Positions 45,745 to 58,172 of a stretch of 64,000 nucleotides of DNA are shown here, in pieces. Every line of letters begins with the position of its first letter. Position 1 is the stretch's first letter. The stretch comes from Calamus simplicifolius. Lineage: Eukaryota > Streptophyta > Magnoliopsida > Arecales > Arecaceae. The stretch is from NCBI GenBank assembly GCA_900491605.1, contig UESW01005041.1, forward strand, positions 153,291 to 217,290, given 5' to 3'. The notes below the pieces were generated by a model. It was not told the origin of the DNA, did no database searches, and worked only from the letters and a program-made list of their open reading frames with translations. A program made the translations under genes and the position numbers.

Positions 45745-46106
45745 GCAGAATGACAATAATATTATCTACGGCCGAGGCTGAATACATTGCAGCTGGAAGT
45801 TGCTGTGCTCAAATCTTGTGGATTAAGCAGCAACTAGAAGATTATGGCATTAAGCAAAAAGCCATACCGATAAAATGTGATAATACAAGTGCAATCTGCT
45901 TAACTAAAAATCCTATACAACATTCAAGAACAAAACATATTGAAATTAGACATTATTTCATTAGAGATAATGTAAATAATGGAAATGTTGTAATTGAATT
46001 TATAAGCATTGAAAATCAACTTGCAGATATTTTTACCAAACCTCTTGATAAATCAAAATTTTATGAATTTAGAAGAGAACTTGGTATGCTTGATCCAACC
46101 ATTTAA
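45745..46106 (+). pseudogene. SIRE-type copia RNase H, 5'-truncated
   Basis: The element starts abruptly inside the RNase H at LSTAEAEYIAAGSCCAQ and runs to ADIFTKPLDKSKFYEF and LGMLDPTI with stop TAA/ATTTAA near 46106. It matches the minus-strand element at 55.4-55.65 kb. Everything 5' (LTR, gag, protease, integrase, RT) is missing. Confidence 0.85.
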
Positions 46107-46571
46107 TGAATCATTTTAATTGCCTCTTTACATCAGAATTTAAAAAAAAACATATTTATCATGTGTTGCATCACTTTCAATCAAATCTCTTAATGAAATA
46201 TCTTTTCAATTGAATGCATTGTACCTACCTTTGAGTGTGTCAGTTAGCTTAATGTTAACTGCCCTTTAAATCCCCTCCTTGACGCATGAAACCTTTTTAC
46301 AATCAATTCACCAACCGGCCATTCAATTCTCTTTATTATCTTCATGGTAGTTAACCAACCAGGCAACCTAGCATTCACCCGGCCAGTTAACTCTCTTGGA
46401 ATCCTTCCTATATAAGCTTTTCCACCAACTGGCTTCACTTGGAATTTCTCTTCTCTTTCAACCGGTTCTTCTTCTCTTCAACCGCCTCATTCCTCTCTCA
46501 TTCCATCCAACTTCATTCCATCTATCTTCCAAGATCGTTCCTACATTCCTATTTCTTCAAGAAGATCGTTG
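46107..46571 (+). other. Linker between pol and third ORF (SIRE remnant)
   Basis: AT-rich, non-coding, includes CAACCGGCC/GGTTAACTGG-like inverted motifs (46310-46440) and a CT-rich leader before the ATG at 46572. The same linker occurs in the minus-strand element at 54900-55310. Confidence 0.5.
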
Positions 46572-48153
46572 ATGGCTCCTAAGAAGAAGGCAATTAATCT
46601 CAAGGGATGATGATTGTTCTGATCTTCGAAGGAAGTCTTCCTCATCTTCTTCTCATATCAAAACCCTTATCGCCGCCAAGTCATTCGCTCATGGCAGGTT
46701 AGTAGACTTTAACTTCCTAGATCAAAAAACTTTAAGATAGGGGAACTCTTTGCTAGTCAAAGTTGGAAAAATCTCTTATCTACCAAAAGGCCAATTTACC
46801 CTGAATTAATTAGAGAGTTTTATGAGAATATTACCTTTGGTAATGGAACCATTTCATCCTACGTGAAGAAAACTAGGATTGACCTTGATCGCAAAACACT
46901 AGGTTCTGCTTTAAACATTCCTTCTGATGGTATCCTAGAAATCCTTCCTAGCGAAAGAGGTTATAAAATTGGTATGATCCTAGACATAGACGATAATGAA
47001 GCAAGTAATATAGAAACTCTTGATGCTAACATATTGTCAGTTGAAAATAAACTGTTTCACAGTATTATAGCCAAGATTCTTGCCCCTCGTGCTGGTTCAT
47101 TTAATGTTGTCACTGATCGTGACATCTGTATAATGTATGACATTCTTATTGGAACTCCTGTAGACCTCCCTGACTTGATAATGACCATTATGAAAGAATC
47201 TCTATGTAGGTCCAAGCTGCTTTGCCATATGGGATGTTTCTCACGTACGTTTTTGGGTTTTTCAACATAAAACTTAAAGGAGAAACTGCTTTGCATTGTG
47301 TCACACTGACGTCTTCAATGCTCACTCCCTACACCGAATGGACTATGCCAAAAGGGATGGTGTTTGGCTTAAGGTTAGATCTAGAATCGGTCAATCAAGT
47401 TCCTTGCCACCACCTAACCAGCCTCAACCTGTTTGCTCTCCTCAAAATTTCTTTAATTTTGACTTCCATCAACCAAATCCTTACCTTGCTACCATGAATG
47501 ATCATCAAAATCCATTCTTAACTGAACCACCTGATGTAAGTGCTCCTAGTCCCTCTTATCGTAATGGCAACCCTGCTCCTGCTCCTGCTCCTCCTACTGT
47601 CCGAATCTGTGAAGAACAGATTCAACAAATTATTTATGAATTATCTATTGCTCAATCCAGTCAAAGTTCTGGAGACAGTGCTTCTTCTGTTAATGATCAA
47701 ACTATTGTACCCCACATTTCATCCGTATTCGAGACTCTCTCTCAATTCAAAATCATTCAAAGCCAACTTGTCCATGATGTCAACATTCTGAATGGGCAAG
47801 TTTTTCACCATAATGAGTCTGTCTTGGATCGGATCTTGAAGGAAATCAATTTCTTAAAAGCTAAAATTGAAAATTTTGAGACCAAAGCTGAATGGGTAGA
47901 ATATCAGATGAGAACCAATGAGAGCCAGACTCAAGATGCAACAAATGCAGTTGATCACTGGTCCGCATCTCTTACTAGGCTGAGCCGACTTGTGAAAACC
48001 TACATTGCTCTCTCTGCTTTATCAGCCCCAGATGCTTCTTTTTCATATCCTCATCTATGGTCTCCTCCAACTCAACCTTCACAAGACAAGCCAGGACCCT
48101 CCAGAAAATCAAATGAATCTTCTGTGCAAATTTCTTCCGATGATGAGAAATGA
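46572..48153 (+). pseudogene. SIRE-type third ORF (env-like position), frameshifted
   Basis: Begins MAPKKKA at 46572 and matches the ORF at 53345-54899. Recognisable blocks are KSFAHGRLVDFNFLDQ, LGSALNIPSDGILEILPSE, ILAPRAGSFNVV and RMDYAKRDGVWLKVRS. A coiled-coil region follows (VLDRILKEINFLKAKIENFE), then a Pro/Ser-rich end finishing QISSDDEK. Frameshifts are at about 46605, 46735 and 47305; the last is shared with the other copy. I see no signal peptide or clear membrane segment, so an envelope function is not supported by sequence. Confidence 0.7.
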
Positions 48154-48442
48154 CTATCTTGTAATCTTTGATGAATGTTTAAAACTTTGCCTTATGTTGA
48201 ATTGTTAAGACTTTGTGTTGTATGATTTAAAACTATGTTCTTGTAATATCTGTAATAACTTTCCTTTCTATTGTTAAGCTTGACACTTAAATGTTTTGTA
48301 GTATGAATGTAGTTTTCACTTTATCTTGATGTATTATGCTTTGATTTATTACAAGTTTCTTCAATCATCTTTTTGATCAATGACAAAAAGGGACAGAAAA
48401 ATATTGCATACCTTGAGGTAATGGAGAAAAGAAATAACTCCA

Positions 48443-48568
48443 TATATTCAGGGGGAGTTCATTTATTTATTGACAAGGGGAGATTATGTTGTATTCCTGC
48501 TTATATTCAGGGGGAGTTCATTTATTTATTGACAAAGGGAGATTATGTTGTATTCCTGTTTATATTCA
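48443..48568 (+). repeat. 59-bp tandem duplication containing polypurine tracts
   Basis: Two full copies of a 59-bp unit that contains TCAGGGGGAGTTC and AAGGGGAGATT, about 65-190 bp before the LTR. The minus-strand element also has several CAGGGGGAG tracts in the same zone (53025-53150). Confidence 0.85.
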
Positions 48569-48616
48569 AAATATTTCTATATTTCTTCTTTGCATGCTTA
48601 AGGGTTTTGTTATCAT

Positions 48617-51096
48617 CAAAAAAGGGGAGATTGTTGACCCTAGATTGATTTTGATGCTTACAAAACAATTAAGCAAAGACTAATTCTATTTGTTAAGCTT
48701 GATGCAGGGAAGTACATATGTTTTTCAACTAAGTGTTATCAAGCAAAAATCGTAAGGAAGTATATTTTATTTTTATTTAATACCTGGAAGCTATCTAATT
48801 GATTCTTTGTTGCCTTGGCCGTGTGATTTACCTTGGGAGTTAGCTAGTTAGCTAGCTTATCCTTCTGTTTAGCTAGCTGACACATCCGTTAGCTAACTGA
48901 CACTTTATCTCTATGGCCTGGCTGAATGCTTCTCCATTTCAGTTAGCTGGATAGCTAGCTGGCCTCTTCCTTGGCTAGCTGGTGTTCATTTTAGCTAGCT
49001 ATATTTCCTGTTAACCTTGCTAGCCGAGCCATGCTTATTTTAAGCTAGCTGGTGAGCTAGCTTGGCCTCTTTATGAGTAGCTGGATTTCAATTTTAGTTA
49101 ACTACCTTTGCCTTATTCACTTGCTGGCCGAATGCTATGGGAATCAGTTAGCTGACTAGCTAACTTGTCCTCCCTCTTAGCTAGCTGGCTTCATTTTTAG
49201 TTAACTATCTCATCTGATACTTTGCTTGGCTGAACGTCTCTTATTTTTAGCTAACTGGTGAACTAGCTAATTTCTTAGCTAGCTAGCATACCCTGTTAGT
49301 TAACTGCTTTGACTTGGGAGCTAACTGCTTTTCTTTGTTAGCTAACTATTTTTCACAGGTTCATCCAAGCCGAGCGGTTGTTATTCTTAGTTAGCTGGAG
49401 AGCTAACTACCACTTCCAAGCTGTGTGGATTCATTCTCTGGTTAGCTGAAGAGTTGACTATCTTGTAGCTTAGTTAGCTGGAGAGCTAACTACTCATCTC
49501 TTGGCCGAATGGACGCTTTTCTTAGCTAGCTAGGGAGCTAGCTACCTTGGACGGACGATTTCCTGTTGCCATGAACTTTTGAGCTTAGTTAGCTGGGGAG
49601 CTAACTACTCATTGCTCAGTTAGCTAAAGAGCTAACTTGTCTTCTGTTACTGGCCATTTCCACCTCCAAGCCGAGAGCACATTTATTTTAGTTAGCTGAA
49701 GAGCTAACTATCCTATTATGGGTTCTATATTCAAAATTGTTGGATGCTTGCTTGGTTAGCTGAATAGCTAACTACTTCTTGCTTAGTTGGCTAGTGAGCT
49801 AACTACTTTGTGGCTTAGTTAGCTAGAAAGCTAACTAATGCACCTTGCCTTTATCTCCTGGCCGTTTGACTTTATGGTGAGCTAGCTAAGAAGTTAGCTA
49901 CTTCTCCCTGGGACAAGCTTCTTGCCGTGAGACCTTTTTAATTAGTTAGCTAGATAGCTAACTATCTTACCTTTTGTGGCTGATACCTTTCTCTATTGCC
50001 ATGAGATTTCAAATTTAGCTAGCTGCTTAGCTAGCTTGTGGATTTGTTCTTCATCCTGCCCGAGCGTCTTCAAGATTGCCAGCTACCTGGAATTAACTCC
50101 AGTCAGCTGCCTTTTGTTTTTTTGGGTGTGCTTTCTCTCTTACTCTCTCTCCTCTTTAATTAATTGCTATTTTCAGTTATACTAACTTTTGATCTCTTGG
50201 ATTATGGCAGAGATCTTCCTTCCTCAAATGGATTCAGTGCATTCAATGCTTAAGGAAAATAATCTCAACGGTTATCTTTTCTTTCCGTTTTACTTTCCAT
50301 TTGTTTCAAATGTATCTAACGATATTTTTGTTGTTGGATGCTTATAAATAGCTGTGATTTGAGGAACAAAATGATGAATCTGAAAGAGAAAAATAAGAGA
50401 AAGAAATCCAAGAAAAAGAGCCTTTATTGCATATTTTTCGGAGTGTTGAAAAACAAATTTTGTGAGCTTTGAAGTTGAAGATCATTCATTGCTCAAAGGT
50501 CATCCAGATCTATTAAAGCCTTCAAGCATTTAAAGTTTCAGCAACCTCGGAGCTTCCTCATTTATTGCTGAAGATTTGCTATAAAATTTGTAAAGTATAT
50601 CTTGAATATTTACTCATTATAGGAGCTACTTGTTCTTATTTATTCTGAACTTTTGTAAAAGGGTTAGTGTTAACCCTTGGTTCTTGTTGGCTTCATTGTG
50701 CCATACAAACAAGAGGACTAGCCTGGTAAGGCTAGGGGTTGGCTTCCTTGTGCCGTTAAACAAGAGGACTAGCCGGTAAGGCTAGGGGTTTGGCTGCCTT
50801 GTGCCGTGTAAACAAGAGGGCTAGCCGGGGAAGGCTAGAGGTTGTAATCGTTGTGATACGATTAGTATGAAATTCCCAAAGGTTTTGGGGAGCGGACGTA
50901 GGTGCTGAGTTTGGCATCGAACCACTATAAATTCTTCTGTGTTTGTGGTTGCTTGATTGTCTGTGTTATTATTCTGTGCACTTCACTACACGCTTCCAAG
51001 TAAATTCAAATTAGGGTTAAAGCACATATCTGCGTTAGTAATTAATTTTTAATAAACCAATTCACCTCCCTCTTGGGTTGCTACATTTGGGCAACA
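48617..51096 (+). mobile_element. PPT and 3' LTR of the truncated SIRE-type copia remnant
   Basis: A PPT (AAAAAAGGGGAGAT) ends at 48631 and the LTR runs from TGTTGACCCTAG (48632) to TTTGGGCAACA (51096), 2465 bp. From about 48838 to 50035 it is dense in TTAGCTAGCT, GTTAGCTGG and AGAGCTAACT motifs. At 50676-50842 a unit of about 55 bp with AACAAGAGGACTAGCC occurs three times. The 5' LTR is absent, so no target duplication can be checked. Confidence 0.88.
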
Positions 51097-51994
51097 AGGA
51101 TGATTATAGTATGGGCCCAATAGTTGCTTGAGAGTGGATGTAGGTGTAGCTAACACCGAATCACTATAAATCTTTGTGTTTGATGGCTAGATGAGGCTGA
51201 TATTGGATATTATGTTCAGTCAACTCAACAGCCTATTTGGTTTTCCTTCCCAACACTTCTGAATGATGGATGATTGATTTGATAGGTTGGTCGATTAAGA
51301 TTACCATAGCATGTGCTTAAAAGTAAGGCCGTAACTTTCGGACAGATGTTATCAAAGCCAACACTATCTTTTCAATCCAAGTGTACCTTGTCTCAACATT
51401 CCAAAGTAATTTGCTGACATAATAAATTAGCTTTTAGATTTTATTTTCTTCTCTGATTAGCACATACCTGATGGAATTCTCTTAGATTGCCAGATATAGA
51501 TATAGCATCTCTCAGCTCGGGCTACTAAAAGAGGGTGGTGAGCCGAGGTATTTTTTGAGATCCTCAATGAATTTCTGATAGTCCAGAGTCCACTGAAAAT
51601 TTTTGGCCAACCAAAGTGCCTTGAAGAAGGGCAAATATTTCTTGACTGATCGAGCAAAAAAATGGTTGAGGATCGCTATCCTTTCGGTAAGACGTTGTAC
51701 CTCTTTAACCGATCCTGGAGGCATCATTTGTTGGAGAGCTTAAATTTTCTGAGGATTTGCTTCGATGCCTCGCTGGAAGACCATGAAACCCAAGAACATC
51801 CTAGAGATGACTCCAAAAGCACATTTAGTTGGATTTAGCTTCATCTGATATCTTCTGAGCATCATATAGCTCTCTCTGTAAGATCATCAATGTGCTGGGA
51901 TTTCTCCTTGCTCTTAACCAGCATGTCATCGACATATACCTCCATGTTCCAGCCAATTTGCTCCTTGAAAACCTTATTAACAAGCCTTTGGTAG
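51097..51994 (-). pseudogene. Old gypsy pol fragment, left half of a split element
   Basis: After about 80 bp resembling the end of a SIRE-type LTR (51097-51180), the minus strand encodes diverged Tat-type RNase H and RT thumb: MMPPGSVKEVQRLTERIAIL, KNFQWTLDYQK and LKKYLGSPPSFSS. The RT YVDD region is near 51930. It is AT-richer than copies A-C and full of stops. It stops at the SIRE insertion and continues at 62195. Confidence 0.8.
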
Positions 51995-52934
51995 TGTTGC
52001 CCAGATGTAGTAACCCAAGAGGGGGTGAATTGGGTTATTTAAAAATTTAATAGCTATGCAGATGAATGTGCTTTTAACCCTAATTTAGATTTACAGCGGT
52101 GAAGTGGGGTGCACAGAATAATAACAGTAGATAAGCAATCAACCACAAACACAGGAGTTTATAGTGGTTCGGTGCCAAACTCAGCACCTACATCCACTCC
52201 CCAAAACCTTTGGGAATTCCACTAATCGTATCACAACGATTACAACCTCTAGCCGAACCAGGCTAGCCCTCTTGTTTATACGGCACAAGGCAGCCAAAAA
52301 CCCCTAGCCAAACCTAGGCTAGTCCTCTTGTTTCACGGCACAAGGAAGCCAAGAACCCTAGCCAAACCTAGGCTAGTCCTCTTGTTTAAATGGCACAAGG
52401 AAGCCAACAAACCAGGGTTCAATAACCCTTTTACAAGATAATCAGAGTATGTAAAGAAGAAGCTCCTACAAAGAGCAAATATTCAGAATATACTTTACAA
52501 CTTTTTGAAGCAATAAACTCAGCAATAATGAACTCGGTTAAGCAGCTGAAGTCTTGAATGCTTGAAAAGCTTCAATGATTCGGATGACCTTTCGAGCAAG
52601 GAATGAGCTTCAATGCACAGCAACCACTCAACAAATATTTAATGAAGGCTCTTTTCTAGGATTTTTCTCTCTTTGAAATTTCTTTTCAAAAATCATCATC
52701 AAGGTGTGCTTCTAATCCTAGCTGTTTATAACCATCTAATAAGAAAATATCCATTAGATACATAAGAAATAAATGGAAATAATAACGTAAGAAAATATAA
52801 CTGTTAAATGAAGTACTTTCTTACCATCGATTTTGTATGAAGATACTTACTTGCAAGGCGACCGAACTTCCCTGTATCAATCTTAGAATTGCTTAATTTA
52901 TTTTGTAATCATCAAAATCAATCTGGGGTCAACA
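51995..52934 (-). mobile_element. 3' LTR of the SIRE-type element (940 bp, internally deleted)
   Basis: Plus-strand ends are TGTTGCCCAG and GGGTCAACA. Compared with the 5' LTR it lacks about 1.2 kb of the AGCTAACT-rich zone (between the sequences at about 60850 and 62060 of the other LTR). A three-copy unit of about 55 bp with CTAGCC...GGCTAG lies at 52255-52410. Confidence 0.92.
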
Positions 52935-53344
52935 ATCTCCCCTTTTTGATGATGACAAAACCTTTAAGCAAATAAAGAACAAGTGTATATATGGAAGTTA
53001 AAAAAAAAACAGGAGTAATCAGAAAATATCAATTTCTCCCCCTGTCAAAATAAATAAGTGAAATCTTTTTCTTTTCTCCCCCTGAATATATGGAGTTACT
53101 ATTTTACTCCATTCCTTAATGTATGCAAGCAACATTCTTCTCCCCCTTTTTGTCATTAATAAAAAGAAGTTTGAAGAGTCTTGCAATAACTTTAACATTC
53201 ATTACATAACCATAATTAAAACAGTCATGCATATCAGTACAAGACAATAGATATTACATGTCATTGTTCTAAGTCATAGAGTATAAACATAAACAAGCAC
53301 AACAAGTTTGTTCAAAAACTACAAAACATATAAGTTAAGTACAA
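52935..53344 (-). other. PPT zone and 3' untranslated region of the SIRE-type element
   Basis: The PPT (AAAAAGGGGAGAT on the minus strand) abuts the LTR. Three more purine tracts of the form CAGGGGGAG or AAAGGGGGAG occur within 220 bp. The rest is AT-rich with no gene. Confidence 0.7.
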
Positions 53345-54899
53345 TCACTTGTCGTCATCGGATGAAGAAATATGCACTGAAACATTTGGCTTGCTTGACG
53401 ATTCAGGCTTGACGGAGGAAGGCCGTGCCGGTGGAGTGAAAAGGTGTGGATGAGAGAAAGAAGCATCAGGCGCAGAGGCTGCAGAACTAGTGATGAGAAT
53501 CTCCATGAGTTGGCTCAGCCTAGAGAGGGTTCCAGTCCAATGGTCAACTGCATTTGTAGCATCCCGGGTCTGGGTCTGGTCTACCCACTCAGCCTTGGTC
53601 TCAAAGTTTTCAAGCTTGCTTTTAAGTAAATTTACCTCCTTCAGAATGCGTTCCATGACAGATTCGTTGTGGTGAAAAACTCTCCCATTAAGAATGTTCA
53701 CATCATGAACAAGCCTTTCAAGAATGAGTTTAAATTCAGACATGTTTTCAAAAACAGAGGAGATATGTGGTACAAGAGTCTGATCATTGACGGAAGAAGC
53801 ACTGTCACCAGAGCTTCGACTAGAAGTGGCAAGGGTCAATTCATTGATAATATGACGGAGTTGATCATCACATAATCTAACAGTTGGAATAGGAGCAGGA
53901 GCAGGGTTGTCATGGCAAAAGATGATCCATAAACATTGATTTCGGGTGGATCAGGAAGAAAAGGGTTTTGGTCAGCTGTCATAGCAGCAAGATATGGATT
54001 AGGTTGGCTGAAGTCATAAGTGAAAAAGTTTTGAAGGGAACAGGCAGGTTGATTCATAGTAGGAGGTGGCATACTAGATTGTCCTGTTCTAGATCTAATT
54101 TTTAACCAAATACCATCCCTCTTAGCAAAATCCATACGGTGCAGTGAATGAGCATTAAAAACGTCAAGTGACGTAATGCAACTGCAGTTTCTCCTTTAAG
54201 TTTGACATTGAAAAATTCAAAAACATAAGTGAGAAACATTCCGTAGGGCAAAGCAGCCTTAGCTTTGGACATAGATTCTCTCATAACAGTTATCATTAAT
54301 TCAGGTAAATCTACAGGGTCTTCCATTAAGATATCATACATTATGCAAATGTCCCTATCGTTTACCACATTAAATGATCCAGCACGAGGGGCGAGAATCT
54401 TAGCAATGATACTATGGAAAAGCCGGTTTTCAACAGATAACATATTTGCATCTAATGTTTCAATCTTACTAGCTTCAGTATCGTCTATATTAAGGATTAG
54501 GCCAATCTTATATCCGCGTTCACTAGGAAGAATCTCTAGGAAACCTTCAGATGGAATTTTCAAAGCAAACCCTAGTGTTTTACCGTCTAGGTCTATTTTA
54601 GTCATTTTCACAATGGAAGAGATAGTTCCATTACCAAAAGAAATATTTTCATAAAATTCTCTAATAAGTTCAGGATAAATAGGTCTTTTGGTAGATAAAA
54701 GCTTATCCCATCCTTGTTTAACTAACAGATTACCAATTTTGAATCCTTCTTGCTCTAAAAAGTTAAAGTCTACTAACCTCCCATGAACAAATGATTTTGA
54801 AGCAAGTAGGGAGTTGATTTGAGTAGAAGACGTGGAAGACTTCCGGCGAAGATTGGCACAATCGTCATCTCTAGCGACGGCCTTCTTCTTGGGAGCCAT
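53345..54899 (-). pseudogene. SIRE-type third ORF (env-like position)
   Basis: ATG at 54897-54899 (MAPKKKAVARDDDCANL). The first 240 codons are open, with ILPSERGYKIGLILNI, LAPRAGSFNVVNDRD and LPYGMFLTYVFEFFNV. A frame change lies at about 54165, in the same codon as in the plus-strand copy, and another near 53920. The last block (53345-53839) is a Ser-rich, coiled-coil segment (ESVMERILKEVNLLKSKLEN) ending HISSSDDDK. The basic start and acidic Ser-rich end fit neither a classical envelope nor a known enzyme. Confidence 0.72.
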
Positions 54900-55318
54900 C
54901 AACTTCTTCTAGATAGATTAGTAGGTTGAATGGTAGGAAGGATTTGATGGAAGGAATGAAGAGACGATTGAAAGTGATAGAAGAGGAGAAGACACTCGGT
55001 TGGAGGAGAGTTGAAGGAGACAGCTTGATTTTGAAGGGAGACATGAGGAGAAAAAGTTTATATAGAGAATGGGCTTGATGGTTAACTGGTCAGGTGACTG
55101 TTTGGTTGCCTGGTCAGTTAGCTGTCATCAATAAAACCTTTTAAATGTCCGGTGGTTGGTGAAGTCAAACAACATGCCTTTATTAATTTGAAAAGACATA
55201 AAGCTTAACAACAAGCAATTAATTTTGACATGAAATTCATTTGATTGATGTGATTTAAAGATGTCATAACTTTTTGATTTCATATCACTTCATTAAATGA
55301 TTCATTAAATGGTTGGAT

Positions 55319-56074
55319 CAAGCATCCCTAATTCTCTTCTGATTTCATAAAATTTGATTTCATCAAGTGGCTTAGTAAAAATATCAGCAATTTATTTTTC
55401 AGTATTTAAAAATTCAATAACAACATTTCCATTGTTAACATGATCTCTAATGAAATGATGTCTTATTTCAATATGTTTAGTTCTGGAATGTTGAATAGGA
55501 TTTTTAGTTAAACTAATTGCACTTGTATTATCACATTTTATAGGAATGGCTTTTTGTTTAATACCATAATCTTCTAGTTGTTGCTTAATCCACAAGATTT
55601 GAGCACAGCAACTCCCAGCTGCAACATACTCGGCCTCGGCCTAGATAGTGCTACTGAAGTTTGCTTTTTGCTAAACCATGAAATTAAGTTAACACCTAGA
55701 AACTGGCAAGTTCCAGTGGTTGATTTCCTATCTAATTTACATCCAGCAAAGTCTGAGTCAGTGTATCCCATTAAGTCAATGCTAGATTGTTTATCATACC
55801 ATATACCCAAATTGATTGTTCCATTTAAATATTTAAATATTCTTTTAACGGCAAGCAAGTGTGATTCTTTAGGATTTGCTTGATATCTAGCACACATGCA
55901 AACACTAAATAAAATATCTGGCCTACTAGCAGTTAAATATAATAATGATCCAATCATGCCTCTATATAATTTTAAATCAACAGATTTTTCAGAATTATGA
56001 GATTCAAGTCTACATGATGAGCTCATAGGGGTACCGATACTCTTGGATGTCTCCATGCCAAACTTCTTGATCAT
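55319..56074 (-). pseudogene. RNase H of the SIRE-type element
   Basis: Contains GYTDSDFAGCKLDRKSTTG and then, after a shift near 55640, CAQILWIKQQLEDYGIKQ, CDNTSAISLTKNP and HSRTKHIEIRHHF. An in-frame TAA near 55393 stands where the other copy has CAA, before ADIFTKPL. The upstream part of the frame is the RT connection (SRPDILFSVCMCARYQ). Confidence 0.85.
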
Positions 56075-56888
56075 TTCTATATTTGGATTGGCTTATGAAG
56101 ATTCCATCTTTGCTTTGTTTAATTTGAAGTCCGAGGAAGTAGGTCAGCTCACCCATCATACTCATCTCGAACTCTCCCTGCATAAGCTTAGCAAAGTCTT
56201 TGCACAAAGATTCATTAGTGGCACCAAATATGATATCATCAACATAGATTTGAATAACTAATATATCTTTATTTTATCTTTTAATAAATAAAGTTGTATC
56301 CACAGTTCCTCGAATAAAATTATTACTAATCAAGAATTTGCTTAATCTTTCATACCATGCCCGGGGGGCTTGTTTCAAACCATACAAAGCTTTGTTTAAT
56401 TTGAAAACGTGATTTGGAAACAAATGATTTTCAAATCCGGATGGTTGTTCCACAAAAACTTGTTCAGCAATATATCCATTCAAGAAAGCGCTTTTAACGT
56501 CCATTTGATATAATTTAAAATTCATATAACAAGCATAAGCAAGAAGTAATCTAATGGCTTCTAATCTAGCAACAGGGGCATAAGTTTCATCGAAATCAAT
56601 TCCCTCTTCTTGATTATAACCTTTAGCTACTAATCTTGCCTTATTTCTAATTATATTACCATGTTCATCTAATTTGTTTCTATATACCCATTTAGTTCCA
56701 ATAATTTGATGATCATAAGGTCTTTCAATAAGAGTCCAAACATTATTTCTTTCAAATTGGTTAAGTTCCTCATGCATGGCATTAATCCAATCAACATCAT
56801 TTTTAGCATCATCATAACATTTAGGTTCAATTTTAGATACAAATGCTAAATTATTACATGCATCTCTAAATGATGATCTAGTTCTCAC
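56010..56888 (-). pseudogene. Reverse transcriptase of the SIRE-type element
   Basis: Residues from WINAMHEELNQFERNNVW through GTKWVYRNKLDEHG, KARLVAKGYNQEEGIDF, YQMDVKSAFLNGYI and LNKALYGLKQAPRAWYE are open. A TAA near 56275 follows LFIKR, just before the catalytic IQIYVDDIIFG, which is otherwise intact. The thumb continues to 56010 (ELTYFLGLQIKQ). The stretch 56889-57151 is the acidic linker to integrase. Confidence 0.88.
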
Positions 56889-57151
56889 TCCTTGAGAAGG
56901 ATCACCAATAATTAGATCTTTAGGGTGACTAAGAACATACCTCCATCCTCTTTCAAATTCATCATTACCTTGTGAGGCTTCAGGTAGGTCAGCGTTCTCT
57001 TCTTCACTTACCTCTTGTGTATCGTTCTTGTCCTTTAATGTGATGTCCTTGAATTGATCTTCAATGTCATCTGCATCATTTATACCTTTTCCCTTCCTTG
57101 ATGGAAGATCATTAGATTCATCAAAGATAACATGAATTGATTCTTCAACTA

Positions 57152-58090
57152 CTAAAGTCTTTTTGTTAAATATTCTAAAAGCTCTACTATGTAAAAATAT
57201 CCGAGAAAAATTCCTTCATCAGACTTAGCGTCAAATTTATCAAGGTTTGATTTTCCATTATTTAATACAAAACATCGACATCCAAAAATATGAAAGTAAC
57301 TTATATTAGGTTTTCTTCCTTTCCAAAGTTCATACGGAGTCTTTTTCAAAACAGGTCTGATTAATGCACGATTTAAAACATAACATGCAGTGTTAATAGC
57401 TTCTGCCCAAAAATATTTAGGAAGATTGCTTTCACACAACATGGTACGCGCCATTTCCTCTAATGTTCTATTCTTTCTTTCAACTACTCCATTTTGTTGT
57501 GGTGTTCTTGGTGCAGAAAAATTATGTTCAATTCCATTTTCATTACAAAATTCTTCAAAAGATTTATTTTCAAATTCTTTTCCATGATCACTTCGTATTG
57601 ATAAAAAAAGAATTCTTTTCGTTTGTAATTCTTTTAAATAATTTTTGAAATATGAAAACGCTTCGTCTTTACTAGATAGAAATAAAACCCATGTAAAGCG
57701 AGAGAAATCATCAATAATAACGAAACCGTATCTTTTACCTCCTAGACTAGTGGTTCTTGTAGGACCGAATAAATCCATGTGCAAGAGCTCCAATGGTCTA
57801 GTGGTTGAAATAAAATTCTTTGATTTAAAAGAAACTCGGGTTTGTTTTCCAAATTGACAAGCATTGCAAATCTTATCTTTTTCAAAAACAAGTTTTGGCA
57901 AACCATGTACTAAATCCTTTTTAATTAATTTAGATAGTAAATCCATGCTTGCATGAGCTAGCCTACGATGCCATAACCAACTATTATCAGTTTTATTGTT
58001 AGTAGCAACTAGGCAATCAACATTCTGATCATGCAAATCATTTAAATTAACAATGTATACATTACCATGCCTTTGACCAACAAATTTCAT
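57152..58090 (-). CDS. Integrase of the SIRE-type element, open
   Basis: A 312-codon open frame. The zinc site is WLWHRRLAHASMDLL and ICNACQFGKQT. Catalytic D, D and E are in LLHMDLFGPTR, IRSDHGKEFEN and TPQQNGVVERKNRT. The copia-type end has RPVLKKTPYELWKGRKP and HIFGCRCFVLN. It is part of a longer polyprotein whose neighbours are broken. It is the best preserved domain of this element. Confidence 0.85.
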   Translation of the reverse strand: MKFVGQRHGNVYIVNLNDLHDQNVDCLVATNNKTDNSWLWHRRLAHASMDLLSKLIKKDLVHGLPKLVFEKDKICNACQFGKQTRVSFKSKNFISTTRPLELLHMDLFGPTRTTSLGGKRYGFVIIDDFSRFTWVLFLSSKDEAFSYFKNYLKELQTKRILFLSIRSDHGKEFENKSFEEFCNENGIEHNFSAPRTPQQNGVVERKNRTLEEMARTMLCESNLPKYFWAEAINTACYVLNRALIRPVLKKTPYELWKGRKPNISYFHIFGCRCFVLNNGKSNLDKFDAKSDEGIFLGYFYIVELLEYLTKRL

Positions 58091-58172
58091 GTTTTCATTA
58101 GCAGGATTTTTAACAATGCATAAAGACGATTCAAATATAACATTAAATCCTTTGTCACATAATTGACTAATA

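Noticed and set aside
53345..54899. Third ORF as a true envelope glycoprotein
   Set aside because: No signal peptide, glycoprotein-like Cys pattern or membrane anchor is visible. It only occupies the env position.
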